Shown one piece after another: positions 12,674 through 26,800 of a stretch of 64,000 nt of DNA. The stretch is from Sipunculus nudus (Eukaryota; Annelida; Sipuncula; Golfingiida; Sipunculidae), in contig CM049311.1 in assembly GCA_026874595.1 (NCBI GenBank), forward strand, positions 57,618,453 through 57,682,452, read 5' to 3'. The notes under the pieces were generated by a model, which ran no database searches, was not told the DNA's origin, and saw only the letters and a list, made by a program, of their open reading frames with translations. Made by a program: the position numbers and the translations under genes. Numbering within the stretch: position 1 is the first letter of the stretch; every line of letters begins with the position of its first letter.

Positions 12674-13689
12674 AAGCCCCCGCCACAAAGTGGCCGGGGC
12701 ATATGGTTTTACCCGTGTCCGTCATTCCGTCCTTCTGTCATTCCAAAATCAAAGAGTTGTACAGTCTTTTTTTGTAAAGCCTGCAGATATTATCCTGATT
12801 TTTTATGTGTGGGCAGATAATGACTAATTACAGATTGAGTTTGCGTTTAAGTCCCAGTTGACCTACTTTTGACTGTATGAAGGCTCCTGAACATAGAAAA
12901 TTTCATGATAAAATAGAAATTTTCCAGACAAATGCACACACATGTAGGACTTTTTTTTAATTCCCTTAGATATTGGCCTAATTTTTGGTGAGTGGGCGCA
13001 TTATGACCACGTACAGATCTAGTTTGTGTTTTGTCCTGGTTGACCTACTTTTGACCATATGACGGCACCTGAACTTAGAACATTTCATGATAAAATAGAA
13101 ATTTTCCAGACAAATGAACATGCATGTCAGACTTTTTTCGCAATTCCCTTAGATATTGGCCTAATTTTTGGTGTGTGGCAGCAAAATGACCATTTACACA
13201 TTGAGTTTAAGTTTTGTCCCCATTGACCTTTGTTTTACCATATGACAGCTCCTGAACATAGAAAATTTAATGAAAAATTAAAATTTTCATGATAAATGCA
13301 CATGTACGGACTTTTTTTTGCAATTCCTACAGATATTGGCCTGATTTTTTTATGTGTGGCAGCAAAATAACAACCTACAAATTGAGTTAGCATTTTGTTC
13401 CAGTTGACTTACTTTGACTGTATAACGTACTTGAACATAGAAATTTCATGAAAAATAGGAATTTTTATGATAACTGCACATGAACAGACTTTTTTTTGCA
13501 ATGCCTGATATTGCCTGCTATTTGGTGTGTGGCTGGATCATGACCAGTTACAGCTCAAGTTCGCGTTTTGTCCGGGTTCACCTACTCTTGACCATATTGC
13601 AGCTTCTGAACTTAGAAAATTTTACAAACTTAACAAATATTTCTAATACGCTCCAGGCGAGGGCATTTGTGTCCTTCCGACACATCTAG
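12674..13689 (+). mobile_element. F3 hairpin/CTAG element, long copy
   Basis: The left end is a hairpin: AAGCCCCCGCCAC-aaa-GTGGCCGGGGCAT. The right end is TGTGTC-cttcc-GACACA-TCTAG, followed by TT. The interior has about five diverged units of roughly 200 bp carrying GATATTGGCCTGATTTTTGG and GTTGACCTACTTTTGACC. No coding capacity and no target duplication seen. Confidence 0.65.
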
Positions 13690-13949
13690 TTAACTATAAA
13701 ATTACTACAATCATTACAGTTTCTCAGTTGTAATTACATCCATGTCCCATACCTGGTGTGTTTATTGATCACAAGTGGATGCCCTAAAGTAATCTCCCTT
13801 GTATGAGACAAATAATCCAAGATAGAGCAAGACTGTTCATATTGACTGCGATACATTAAACAATGGAGGACAGCAATACCAGTTGACGATTTCCGTCAAA
13901 ACGACATCATGTGTCATCAACCTTTGTGATGTCATTATAATGTTGTAAG

Positions 13950-15610
13950 CAGGGTTTGCAGTTTTATCCGCAGTCATTTTTATCCACTGGATAAATTCAG
14001 ATTAATCCGGATCAGATAAAACAGGTTTTATCCAGTTTTATCCGAAGTTTGGGAATATTCTGTCTGTGAAGTAGACATTATATTAAGTTTAGCTTTCCAC
14101 TGTAAAAAACAGTTCTTATAGGAACATTTATGTCTAGTTAACTGAATTATTATGTGACCATGTATTTATATATAAAACTCACTGTTTTTGTCACAGATAG
14201 TCATGCCATGATTTTAATAATAATTTTGAAACCTGAAATTATTTCTCTTCTTTAGAGAGGTCCGTTAGAGTATGACTTATTAAAACATTATCACCTATTT
14301 TGTACATTATACTATAAAAAAGCTAAACAACTGCAGTTCCCGATGTTTAATCAAACTCTACATTCAGTGTGGTTCTAAAGAATATCATATATTCACAGAT
14401 AAACATCTATTCCTACATCTGAGAGAGATGTACATAATCCAGTCATTTATTGCATAAATGACTTAAGATATACAGTGACATCAGTAATTTTGTAGGGGTG
14501 ACCTTTCAAGAAGCAAATGATTAAATACTTGAAAAGCTATCTTGCCAAAGTATGTTTCTCTAAATGTGTGGTAGAAGTGTGATTCCTTGACTCTTTTTGC
14601 CACTGGTAAGGCATGTTTACACAAGCAGCAACAGTGAGCTACCATTTGACAACTACTGTGGTTGGCTTCATATTCGCGAAGGTTTTAATTTCGCGATATT
14701 CGCAAATTGGAAATAATCGCGAAAATGAAACCCTCGGGAATAATTCGCCAATTGAGAATGTCCTTCTTATTCAGTGAAACCAATACTTGTACGCATGTGA
14801 ATAGGTTAGAACAGTGAGAAATTTTATAATAAATTCCATTATGCAGGTATCGGGGAAACCGTTTCCTTAAATTTGACCTAAACTACTTGTGCTGTGTGTA
14901 CGGGACCATCGTTATATGAGTAGAATATCACAAACTCATGACTTATTCTCATTTCATAATAAAAATAGACATGGCTTTACTAAAAAGTGATTTAGGTATT
15001 GTGAGATCGTGAAAATGAAACCCTTGCGAAACATTAAAAATGGAGAAATCGCGAAATTTCAGCCTCGCGAATATGAAGCCAACCACAGTATCCAGTCATG
15101 ACAGCCTGAGAGGAGATACCTTCATTGGATCAAAGTCATTCAGGCATCCTCCTCCACAGAGTCTCTATAATTAGTTGTTGACAATTGGGCTGCAAAAGGC
15201 ACCCTATAAGCCTGTCCTGTGACTATGAGTAAATATTTGATGGTTGATCCAGGATGATGCTATAAAGATGATACATCCTATTGAGAAATTGACTACCAGC
15301 CAGAAAAGTAACACAGAAGACAATGGAACAGCTACTCATTTTAGTGTGTTGTGCATGAGCATATAGTAGATCTATGCTGACAACAGTGAAACATGAACCT
15401 GGAGGAAATTGCCAATTGGATATACTACTTATATATTGTTAATATATTAATAAATCTTCTGAACTTATTCATCCAGATTATCATTTATGTTAATTTAATT
15501 TAATTTTACAAGGGGATTCTTAGTTTGATCCAGTTTAATCCTGTATAATCCAGATAAAACTGGATTAAACCGGATAAAACCCAGTTTTATCCGGATAAAA
15601 CCCAACCCTG
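13950..15610. mobile_element. hAT-like element with 8-bp target duplication
   Basis: The ends are CAGGGTTTGCAGTTTTATCC and, on the reverse strand, CAGGGTTGGGTTTTATCCGG. GTTGTAAG flanks it exactly at 13942-13949 and 15611-15618. Sub-terminal regions are built of short ATCCGGATAAAA-like palindromes. It is 1661 bp including a nested MITE. No hAT transposase frame is visible, so it is non-autonomous or dead. Confidence 0.7.
14654..15090. mobile_element. MITE nested inside the hAT-like element
   Basis: A perfect 26-bp terminal inverted repeat, at 14654-14679 and 15065-15090, begins TACTGTGGTTGGCTTCATAT. The outer TA pairs may be the target duplication. Sub-terminal CGCGA-rich segments recur on both sides. 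TA duplication suggests a Tc1/mariner-related MITE. Confidence 0.7.
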
Positions 15611-15618
15611 GTTGTAAG

Positions 15619-16186
15619 CAGCTCTCGCTGCCATGGGCATGGAATCTGACCTTCTGTGTAGGAGTGTTTTGGGGTTCATTATATTTAATTAGGTTAAAAG
15701 GATGCAGCATTTTGGCTGTGGTGGATAGGTCAATTCTTTGGTTTTCAGCCCAATTAAAATATGGTACATGGGTTTGATATATATATATTGGTTCATTCAT
15801 CTGACATTTGCTGCCCTGGTATTCAAAGGGCTAGCAGTGGAATCACATATTGATTAAGTTGGAATAGGGCACGGTGTATATTATTCATGTATCTTATTTT
15901 GATATAGTAAAACTTTTTTCCTATGGTGACGAGACAATAGAAAAATTCTGAGATATGTCACAACAGGTTTCACTTGATATTTTTAAATCAATATTTGCAA
16001 GGATCTATTCTGACACAAGTTACCTCATTCAACAAACAAGATTATCTACAGTTTTCCTGTTTTATTCACAGGTAATTAATTAGCCATTGTATCGTGCATG
16101 TTCTGTTTACAGCTTTTAAATCAGTATATTGCGGTAGGATATGTATTCAGATCTATTTAAATTGACTGATATTTTTTAATTTTTAG
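15619..16186. other. Upstream region of copy 1; no distinct promoter seen
   Basis: No clear TATA box plus initiator could be assigned. If 16187 is a splice acceptor, the true promoter and a first non-coding exon lie further upstream. Confidence 0.3.
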
Positions 16187-19100
16187 TGGCACAGACTCAT
16201 GCAGTGACAAGAAAGAAATGTGCTGAAGTGCCATTGATAAACTGTGGAGAGACCTCTAACTGAAAAGCGCCAGGCAACATTTTTACATCAGCGTGGAGGC
16301 CAAACGAAGAGCAACTTTCATGTTAGAGCTGAGTAATCTGACAAGAGGGTACCAAGTGCATCAGTCTTTGCAGTCCCAGCGTAAGCATCATGTCAACTCC
16401 AGCTCCAACATTCTGCCTGAACTGTGGAGTAGAATTCCTTTGGCGGCCAGGATTATCAAGCTATGGCAGAGTCACTCTGAGAACTCTGTTAAAAACTGAT
16501 ATAACAGTGGCGGAGGCTCTGAGTGTCATTTATGACGATCTGAATAAAAGTTGTCCATTTGTTACACTGATGAACAACAAGATATATCTGTTTAACAAAT
16601 GTAATAGAGAACTACAGAAGGTCATCATGTGTCGCAAACAAATGGCGGAAGCAGCAGCAGCATTTCATGACAGAACAGTAGATTCATCTCTTGTAAGTAT
16701 TAATCAGCTGTAACCATTCTGTTGGTAATTGTGGATTATAGTGGGTTTTTGGTAATGCATCATTAATCAAATATTTACAATAATTTTGAAGAAATTATAT
16801 AATAAATATAATGAACAGATGTATAAATAGGCAAAAATAAGGGTTATATTATATGTATATTTTTTCTCTAATACAAACACACTTAAAATCGGAAAATGTT
16901 GCGTCTGTGAACAGACAGTGTACATTCCCTCTCATTTTTTTTGTTGAATTACAAGTTGAACATATACATTGTGGTACAAGGATCTTGAGGATACAAAAAT
17001 CATGGAATGTATGTTATACACAACAGAGATGAAATAATTAGAATCATCATGTGACCTTTAATTTTAAGCTCAGCTTACTGGTGGTGATCATCATTAAGCG
17101 CAATCTCTTGTCCATTGTCTCTATGTCTGTCTCTTTAGCAAGATGTCTGTTAACAGGGAACAAGGTTGAAATCCTTAATTTTTGTGTAAATGTAGATCTG
17201 TAGGGGCCAAATCTGTACCATACGATCATACCTGAAACTAGGTTCTTAAGCAACTTACAAAAAGTTAAGTAACACTTCTCACTTGCTGACATAAAACGAC
17301 TAGACTTAAGGCCTAGCTTCCATTTTGATATATATTGAAAATCTATAATTCAGTAGTATTAAAGTGGATCTGTATTTCAAATTTCAGCTTAAAAGAGCTA
17401 GAATACAAGAAAACTTGGTGTCAACAGTGAAGTTCAAAAGAAGTCATAACACAAGTGAAACAGGCATGGTTCCTCAAGTGAGCAAAGATTTAGTTTGTGA
17501 GATAATTTCTGATGTTGTTGGTGATGGAAGTTAATCAGACTAAGCATGCTCAGTCTGTGGGTTGCACTGAGATACCAGAAACCTTTGATGATATGATTGT
17601 TATGGAAATCCCTTACTTCCTAAAAACCTAAACATTACTTTCCTGTGTCCATTCTGTGGAAGAAACTACCCAGTAGCCATGGTAGAGATATTCATGCTGT
17701 AAATTGCTATGAAGTCAATTTACCAAGATCACGCATGTTGCTAACCTGGGCATCCTGGCATAGTAGCAGGTTCAAAACTGGTCATCAGGTGTATTTGACT
17801 GGTCGATTGTGTGTAGTTCATTCTGGTTACTTGTGTTGCATGAACTCCCTAGGGGTGTAACACAAACTCATAGGAAAAAATCTGCAGTAAATGAAATTAG
17901 TCACATGATCAGCAGTAGCAGCCATTTTTTTTCTGGAATTACAACTCAGTTTCATTTGACTGGTCCTTTTCTATGTACGACTTCTTGGCTACTGGTCAGA
18001 GGGACTGAGCTTAAAATCAATCTTTGAAAAAGCACCAGTCAAATACACCCAATTTTTTTTTAGCAAAAATGCATTACAAATAAGGAACTTAAGAAGTATC
18101 TCCCTTTCATAATGTTATAGGGCCATTGTTTTCCAGAATATTAAGTTACAGTATAATCTGAATATTCTCTCATTTTAGTTTCTTATGATGGTTCATTTTA
18201 TTTTGGCTGCAGGTTGTTGTCAAAGCTCAAGAAACAGGCATAAAGACTGAGCCAGATGTGCAACCCAGAGATGGGTTGTTGGCCAGTCTCCTGCAGGGAA
18301 CAAAACGAGATATCCATCCAGTCTCTTCAGAGGAGCCATTAGATAGCAAGAAAAGGAGAACTAACCTGTCTGACCTACCTCAGCCCACAGAAGCTGATGA
18401 TCCAGCTCAGCCCACTAGTACTGATTATATGCCTCAACCCACAAATCCCATTCAACCCACAGTTCTTGATGATACATCTCAGCCCACAGATCATGATGGC
18501 CCACCTCAGCCCACAGATCTAGCCTCAGCATCCTCTGGGCCATTACAAGCTGTGGTGCAGGTATATGGTAAAAAAAATAAATAAACTGACAGATGAGGGC
18601 AAATAGACTTACATTCTCTTAATATTCATTACCAAATACATTCAGTTCTTTTTTTATGTCACAGCATTCCAGAATCAAAATTAGGTACACTAGCAAATTT
18701 CCACAAAATGAATATAGATTTAGTATGTTAATATGCTTTATATCTGGGAACTTTTTTGGTTCACCACATCTAGAACTGGTGATGACGATCTCCTTGGCCA
18801 AGAATTTGAAACATATATGCATAATCCCTACAGTTTTGACAATATACTACTATCTTGGTTGTGAGCATAACATTTTACCATAAAATAACTGTTACACCAA
18901 TATTTAAAAAAATCACAGTTTAAGTGCTGAAAAAGCAAATAATTCATGCACAATTTAGGGGATTACCATTTACTTAATTTCCAAAATTGTACTGTTCAGT
19001 ACTATTGCATTGAAGAAGCATTCAGATTTCTTTTATGTTACATTCTTTTACTTCTGTCAGAACCATACCAGTAATTATAATCATCATTGATCTTAATGAT

Positions 19101-20773
19101 TCCTCACCAATTATAAATATGTTTTCTTTTCTGTCTTCTTGTGCACTTTTGATGGTAAATTTTTTTTAATTACTATACAAAAAATGATAATACAGTCCAA
19201 CTTGATCTCTGCTTATTACCATAAATATATATATATCTTGATATGTAGCACTTTTCAGTATGCAGGTACTTGAATTTGAACTCAAGTAGAGGATCAGGAA
19301 AACTGGAGTACTTAGAACCAGATTATCTATTTATCCCCAATCTGAATTGAGCAAGAGTCATTTCATATATGGTCCAGGGTTTGTGCAAAAAAAAGGGAGA
19401 TTAGTCCTTTCATCTTTGATCCAATTTTCAATGACATTACCAAAAATGTAGTGAGGCTTGTTAAATAAATAATTTTTTTATTAATATATGTTCAGGTCTA
19501 ATCCACTTGAATCCAGTGGTAAATCCTGTATTTTTCACTCTTCAGATTGCTTCAGTTGCTCTAAACCATGAAATTACCACTCAACTTGTTTTAAGGTTTG
19601 GTTTATAAACAGCACCCCACTGCTCAATGTAAACATCGATCAAAATTGTTTTAAATTGCTGCATATTTTTGAAAGCTTTGACAATTTTTTCAGGGCCCAG
19701 CAGCTTTCCATAGGAAACTTTTGGGCTATCTTGCTCAACATAAGTACAGCTTAGCAGTTCTATTACTCTTGAAGAAGAACAAAAATTCCATGAGAAAGGG
19801 ATCAGAATGCATCACTAAATGTTACCGTGAAGAACTGAACCACCACATACTAACAGCTAGGAGAACCTGTGCTGCCCTCACTCGTAAGAACTTAGAAACA
19901 TTTTCATGGAAGAAAATTATGAAAGAGGCAGACAAAAACATGCCCACACTGGTACAGATGCTGAGAAGTTTGTTGTCTAGGAACAAGTATTCCCATGCAT
20001 CTGATGCCAAAGTTGGCCCCGTCTTGTGTATGATACTCTTTATGCGAAGCAAGAAGCACAACCTGTTTCAGGCCATAAACAGTGTCCAGCTGTGGCGCAG
20101 TGGATGTAAAGAACAAGTAAGATGAACTTGTTAAGATATGATATTTTATGGTCTACAACTAAATAACTAAGAAGTATGTTATATACTAAAGATATCAACA
20201 GAGTATCTTTATGATAATTTCATTAATTATTCAGGTAACTGTGATCTCATTTTTACCAGCAGGTAAGGAAATTCTTTTCCTCTGAAATTTTCCCTTCATC
20301 AGTCCATATGATCCAGTTATTAATAATAATAAAAAACTTTAAATAAGAAGATAAATTAAGTTATGTGTCATTATTTGTGTCTTTGTTGGCACATTTGTAA
20401 GTCCTCATGTAGCTTACAAAAGTCCTTTTGTGGCATACAACACACCTTATCCAGCTTGCCTTTTGGTTTTGTGCACTACAACAGAACAAATTGGTTGAAA
20501 TTAATCTTTTGCATACATTATATGAGGATAGTTACACATCATAACCAACAGACTTATGTTTAAATTTGTGCATAACTGTCTTTGTTCACTCACTTGTCTA
20601 TTTAAAAAGGGATCACATAAGGTCAGTAACAGGAAGCTGCATCGGGGCATGTTTACTTGTGTGTAAAGCTGCAATTCCTTTTAATCTGTTGTGGTATGCA
20701 GTTGCGGTAAGGCCGATTCATTTTCTTCAGTCATGGAAGAGTATAAAATGTATGTATTTATATGTAATATACA

Positions 20774-20824
<51 letters not shown>

Positions 20825-23800
20825 ATATATTCATTTATACAGAAAAACCTTGCCTAACAAATCTCCTCAGTTTAGCAACCACCTCATAATAACGACATTT
20901 TTTAGCTCAGCTGACTGAAAGCCATCTGAGCTATAGCGATCACTCTTTGTCCGTCGTCCGTCTGTCTGTCCGTCTGTCTGTCTGTCTGTCTGTCCGTCTG
21001 TCCGTTAACCAGGCACAAATCGTAACCGCTAGAACTGGAATCTTCTTACTTGACATCCTGGGAGGTCCATGAAAAATCTCCTTCGAAACCAGAAATTAGG
21101 TCTCTGTTACCCATATCCTTCGAGCTATGGGGCCCCAAAGTACCCCCCAGAAAAGTCCAAAATTTCATACAAAAACTTCAATATCTCATTAACTACTTAG
21201 CTGATGGTCATGATTTTTGGCATACATATTGATCATGAGAGGTTCCATCATTTCCTGAAGACTGGTGGCGCCACCTGTATTTTTCGATTTTTTACGAATT
21301 TTTTTCTCTATTTTTGAGACCTTTAAAAATGTGAACATCTGTTAACAAGGCACAAATCGTAATTACTGGACTTAGAATCTTCATTCTCGACACACTGAGA
21401 GACCTATGAAAAGTCTCCATGGAAGCCAGAAATTAGGTCTCTGTTACCCATATTCTTGGAGCTATGGGGCCCCAAACTACCCCCCAGAAAAGTAAAAAAT
21501 TTCAAACAAAAACTTCAATATCTCATTAAATACTTGACTGATGGTCATGATTTTTGTCATACATATTGATCATGAGATGTTCCTTCACTTCCTGCAGACT
21601 GGTGGCGCCACCTGTATCGTTCAATTTTTTACGAATTTTTTTCTCTATTTTTGAGACCTTACAAAATGTAAACATCTGTTAACAAGGCACAAATCGTAAA
21701 GACTGGACCTAGAATCTTCATTCTTGACACACTGAGAGACCTATGAAAAGTCTCCATGGAAACCAGAAATGAGGTCTCTGTTACCCATATTCTTCGAGCT
21801 ATGGAGCCCCAAAGTACCCCCAAGAAAAGTAAAAAATTTCATACAAAAACTTCAATATCTCATTAACTACTTGACTGATGGTCATGATTTGTGGCATAAC
21901 TATTGATCATGAGATGTGTCATCACTTCCCGCAGACTGGTGGTGCCACCTTTATTCGATTTTTTATGATTTTTTCCTCTATTTTTGAGACCTTTAAGGAT
22001 GCTGTCATCTGTTAGCATGGCACAAATCGTAACGACTGGACCTAGAATCTTCATTCTTGACACACTGAGAGGTCCATGAAAAATATCCTTTGAAACCAGA
22101 AATTAGGTCTCTGTTAACCATATCCTTCGAGCTATGGGGCCCCAAAGTACCCCCCCCCCCCCCCGAGTAGTCAAAAATTTCATACAAAAACTTCAATATC
22201 TCAATAACTACATCACTGATGGTCATGATTTTTGGCATACATATTGATTATGAAATGTTCCATTAGTTCCTGCAGACTTGTGGCGCCACCTGTATTGTTT
22301 GATTTTTTCCTCTATTTTTGAGACCTTTAAGGATGCTGTCATCTGTTAACGCGGCACAAATCATAACGACTGGACCTAGAATCTTCATTCTCGACACACT
22401 GAGAGACCTATGAAAAGTCTCCATGGAAACCAAAATTAGGTCTCTGTTACCCATATTCTTCGAGCTATGGAGCCCTAAAGTACCCCCAAGAAAAGTAAAA
22501 AAATTTCATACAAAAACTTCAATATCTCATTAACTACTTGAATGATGGTCATGATTTGTGGCATAACTATTGATCATGAGATGTGTCATCTGTTCCTGCA
22601 GACTGGTGGCGCCACCTGTATCGTTCGATTTTTTACGATTTTTTCCTCTATTTTTGAGACCTTTAAGGATGCTGTCATCTGTTAGCATGGCACAAATAGT
22701 AACGACTGGACCTAGAATCTTCATTCTCAACACACTAGAAGACCTATGAAAAGTCTCCATGGAAACCAGAAATTAAGTCTCTGTTACCCATATCCTTCGA
22801 GCTATGGGGCCCCAAAGTACCCCCCCAGAGTAGTCAAAAATTTCATACAAAAACTTCAATATCTCAATAACTACATCACTGATGGTCATGATTTTGGCAT
22901 ACATATTGATTATGAGATGTTCCATCAGTTCCTGCAGACTGGTGGCGCCACCTATGTTATCTATCAAGAGGGTACAAATTGCAACAACTGGACCTAGAAA
23001 CTTCATTCTTGTCATGCAAGGAGGCCCATGAAGATTGCCTGTGGAAACTTGAAATTAGGTCTCTGTTACCCATATCCTTCAAGCTATAGGTCTCTGAAGT
23101 ATCCCTCAGAATAATGGACAATTTGATACAAAAGCTGAAGTATCTGAACAACTAATACGGAGATCATCATGATTCTTTGCATGGATATTGACCATTAAGT
23201 GTTTTTAGCTCAGCTGACTGTAAGTCATCTGAAGTTTCCCTCAGAATAATGGACAATTTGATACAAAAGCACAAGTATCTAAACAACTATTGCAGTGATC
23301 ACCATTATTCTTTGCATGGATATTGATCATGGAATGTGTCATCAGTTTCTGCAGTATGGTGGCGCCACCTGTATTTTTTTTTATTTTTACGAATTTTTTT
23401 CTCTATTTTTGAGACCTCATAAGATGCGGTCATCTGTTAACATGGCACAAATCGTAACAACTGGACCTAGAATCTTCTCTCTTGACATGCTGAGAGGCCC
23501 ATGAAAAGTTTCCTTAAAAACTTGAAATTAGGTCTCTGTTACCCATAACCTCTGAGCTATGGGGCTCCGAAGTACCCCCCAGAATAATGGAAAATTTGAT
23601 ACAAAAGTTCAAGTATCTGAACAATTATTATATTGATCACCATGATTCTTTGCATGGATATTGATCATGAAATGTTTCATCAGTTTCTGCATTCTGGTGG
23701 AGCCACCTGTATTTTTTCAATTTTTAGCTCAGCTGACTGAAAGTCATCTGAGCTGTAGGGATCACCTTTTGTCCGTCGTCCGTCCGGCCATCCAGGCGTC

Positions 23801-26800
23801 TGTCTGTTAACAGGGCACAAATTGTAACCGCTAGACCGGGAATCTTCTTACTTGAAATCCTGGGAGGTCTATGGAAATTCTCCTTTTAAACCTGAAATTA
23901 GGTCACTGTGACCTATATTCTTCGAGCTATGGGGTTCTGAAGTACCCCCCAGAATAATGCAAAATTTAATACAAAAGCTAAAGTATCTGAACAACTAATG
24001 CATTAATCACCATGATTCTTTGCATGGATATTGATCATGGAGTGTTTCATCAATTTCTGAAGATTGGTGGCGCCACCTATATTTTTTTTATTTTTTACGA
24101 TTTTTTTTCTCTACTTTTGTGATCTTTAAACATTTGGTCATCTGTAAACAGGGCACAAATCATAATGACTGGACCTAGAATCTTCTGTCCTCACCTCCAG
24201 GGAAGCCCATAAAAGGTCTACATGGAAACCCGAAATAAGGTCCCTGTTACCCATATTCTGTGAGCCATGGGGCTCTGAAGTACCCCCCAGAATAAAGATT
24301 TGGTCATATATTAACAGGGCACAAATCATAATGACTGGACCTAGAATCTTCTGTCCTCACCTCCAGGGAAGCCCATAAAAGGTCTACATGGAAACCCGAA
24401 ATAAGGTCTCTGTTACCCATATCCTTCATGCTCTGGGGCTCCGAAGTACTCCCCAGAATAAAGGTTTGGTCATCTGTTAACAGAGCACAAATTATAATGA
24501 CTTGACCTAGAATCTCCTTTCTTGATATGCTGGGAGGCCCCTGAAAAGTCTCCTTGTGCACCTGAAATTACATCTCTGTTACCCATATCCTTCATCCTAT
24601 GCGGCTTTGAAATACCCCCCAGAATAAACATTTGGATTTGTTAACAGGGCACAAATCATAATAACTGGACCTAGAATTTTATTTTTTGACATGCTGGGAG
24701 ACCCCTGAAAAGTCATCTTGTAAACCTTGAAAATAGGTGTCTGTTACCCATATCCTTCATGCTACAGAGCTCCATAGTACCCCAATGAATATTGGATGAT
24801 TTTATACAAAAGGTCAAGTTTGGAAAAAGTATTTCATTCAAATTTGACATTCAGATGATAAAATTACTTTTGTCAATGTCTTCCTGGTCAGCTGAGCGTC
24901 ATGACCCCTGGGTCACTTGTTTTCAGTTCCAATTCTTATTGCGGTTGTCCTAGCATAGACGAGGTCCTGTTGGTGGTCTTAATTTCAAGGTTTCGTTGTA
25001 TACAGTAAATATAAAGCACTCAGCTACTAGATAAGAAACAGATACATGCATTTGGCCGACCACTCGCCAGTGAATGAACAAATTCTTGCCAAGCAAATGT
25101 TTCAAAATTTTATTTTCATTGATTTTGCTTAAATCTATTAGTCTGTAAACAGAGAGCATGGTCTTCCCTTAATGAAGCAGGAAAACCCTTAAGTAATGTA
25201 TCCAATTAGAGGTATATTTCTGTTCCCCCCTCCCCCCCCCCCCCCCCCCAATGCATTAACCAGACAAGTCTGACGGAACTTTTGTTGGATTACAGGTCAG
25301 ATACATAACACAACCACATAAACAGAATCAGTACTTCATAATATCATGTTTGACTTTTTTTCGATGACCTTGCTACATCTGTATAAAAGGTATCGTAGCT
25401 TGGTGTTGTTAATTTGCTCCCTCTGACACCTCTATCATTATTTTGTTTTCTCAGCTTCATGGATCATTTTATCATTTGGGATGGTGCTGTAGCCATAATG
25501 TGACTACTCATAATATTGCCAAAATAAGCAAAAACAACCGTGATGAAGTTGGTGGGTGGAAGACGACAATTGAGGTATGATTATCAATACAGTAAACCTA
25601 AATTCGGGGTCTACTTAAAAAATTTAGAACCTTGTGTGTGTTTCTGTAATTGCGTACCTGTGTGTGTTCTTATTGTGTTACTTTATGGAGGGTATACTCA
25701 TCCTGAAATGTTTAATATTAGTAATATCAGTGCCACTTGACAGTAATGTGAGCATTATAAGTAAAAAACCAATGGACAGATTTCTTTCATATTATGCATA
25801 TACAGTGGAACCCCGCCTTGCGACCACCCCACAATTGCGACCACCCCACAATTACGACCATTTTGCTTGGTCCCGAATTTTTTTTAGTTTATTTATGTTT
25901 AAAAATGACTCAAAATTACGACCACCCCAGAATTCAGAATTACGACCAGATTTCCTGGCCCCAGCGCTAATGCGACCCCGCTAATGCGACCACCGCCGAG
26001 AAGCACTGAAACAACATTTGTCACGAGTCAATGGCTGCGTCTTGTCACAGGCGCCTTAACGAAAGATCAAAGCGGGTAACAAGGTTTCTTAACCCGAGTG
26101 TTAATCTGGTTCCGCATAAATTCCCGACTCGGTGACTTCGCTGAGACTCGTTGAGGTGTAGGTTATAGATCAAAGAGGGTAACCATCGGCCTGATAACTT
26201 AATGAGCCGGTCAGACCTGGGGTCAGATGCTAATTGCTTCTCACTGATCACCTGTATTACAGCTACCCTAAGTGTGGGGTTGCGGGCTTAATATTTCAAC
26301 TCATCACATATTGTTCGATCCTCATTGGTAAAATTAACGACCTAGTTAATCCTAAATGTGTTCATACCTTACTGACACTGAGTATTGAGCAGTCAGTAAA
26401 ATGTATAAATAAAGCTTGCATGGGGTGAAAATCCCTCACATTAAATTGCCTTTTCTGATAGATCGTTGTCACTTTATTTTTCTACTGGTTAAGTTTGCAT
26501 TTAAATTGCTTGCTGTTAGGCAACCATGCCTCTGAAAGAGTTTTCCTTGAAGGATAAAGTGGCGTTAATCAAGGCGGCAACACCACGCGCAGTCAGCACC
26601 AAATGGCTCAGCAGTTTAGCGTCGGGAAAACTCAAGTGCACGCAATATATACTCAAGCGGAACCCTAAATATATGACAGCCACGTATTATGTTCAATATG
26701 CATTCAGTATGTTGTAATTGTATTGCCTTAGTGTTATTATTTGTTAATCGTCAGTAACGACGTATGTGTACATGTATATTAATTTTCATCATGAATAAAT

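Larger units (their letters stand above)
20840..25000. mobile_element. Possible pogo-like TIR element split by an F1 insertion
   Basis: The left piece (20840-20902) starts CAGAAAAACCTTGCC after TA. The right piece (24922-25000) ends, on the reverse strand, in TACAACGAAACCTTGA with further GACCACC-type sequence typical of CAGTGGAACC pogo-like ends. The F1 element lies between. The TIR match is short, so this is tentative. Confidence 0.35.

Noticed and set aside
16293-16499. 68-codon frame overlapping exon 1 in another frame
   Set aside because: It starts with GTG and lacks a splice-compatible continuation; the ATG frame at 16390 fits the downstream exons.
17478-17535. Reading through the exon 2 donor to a TAA
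   Set aside because: GTGAGC at 17478 is a good donor and joins in frame to exon 3; read-through remains possible only as a retained-intron form.
21863-24561. Many parallel open frames of 60-85 codons on the minus strand with shared phrases (for example RMKILGPVV)
   Set aside because: They are the same frame recurring in successive 337-bp F1 units, without starts, splice sites or conservation beyond that of the DNA repeat.
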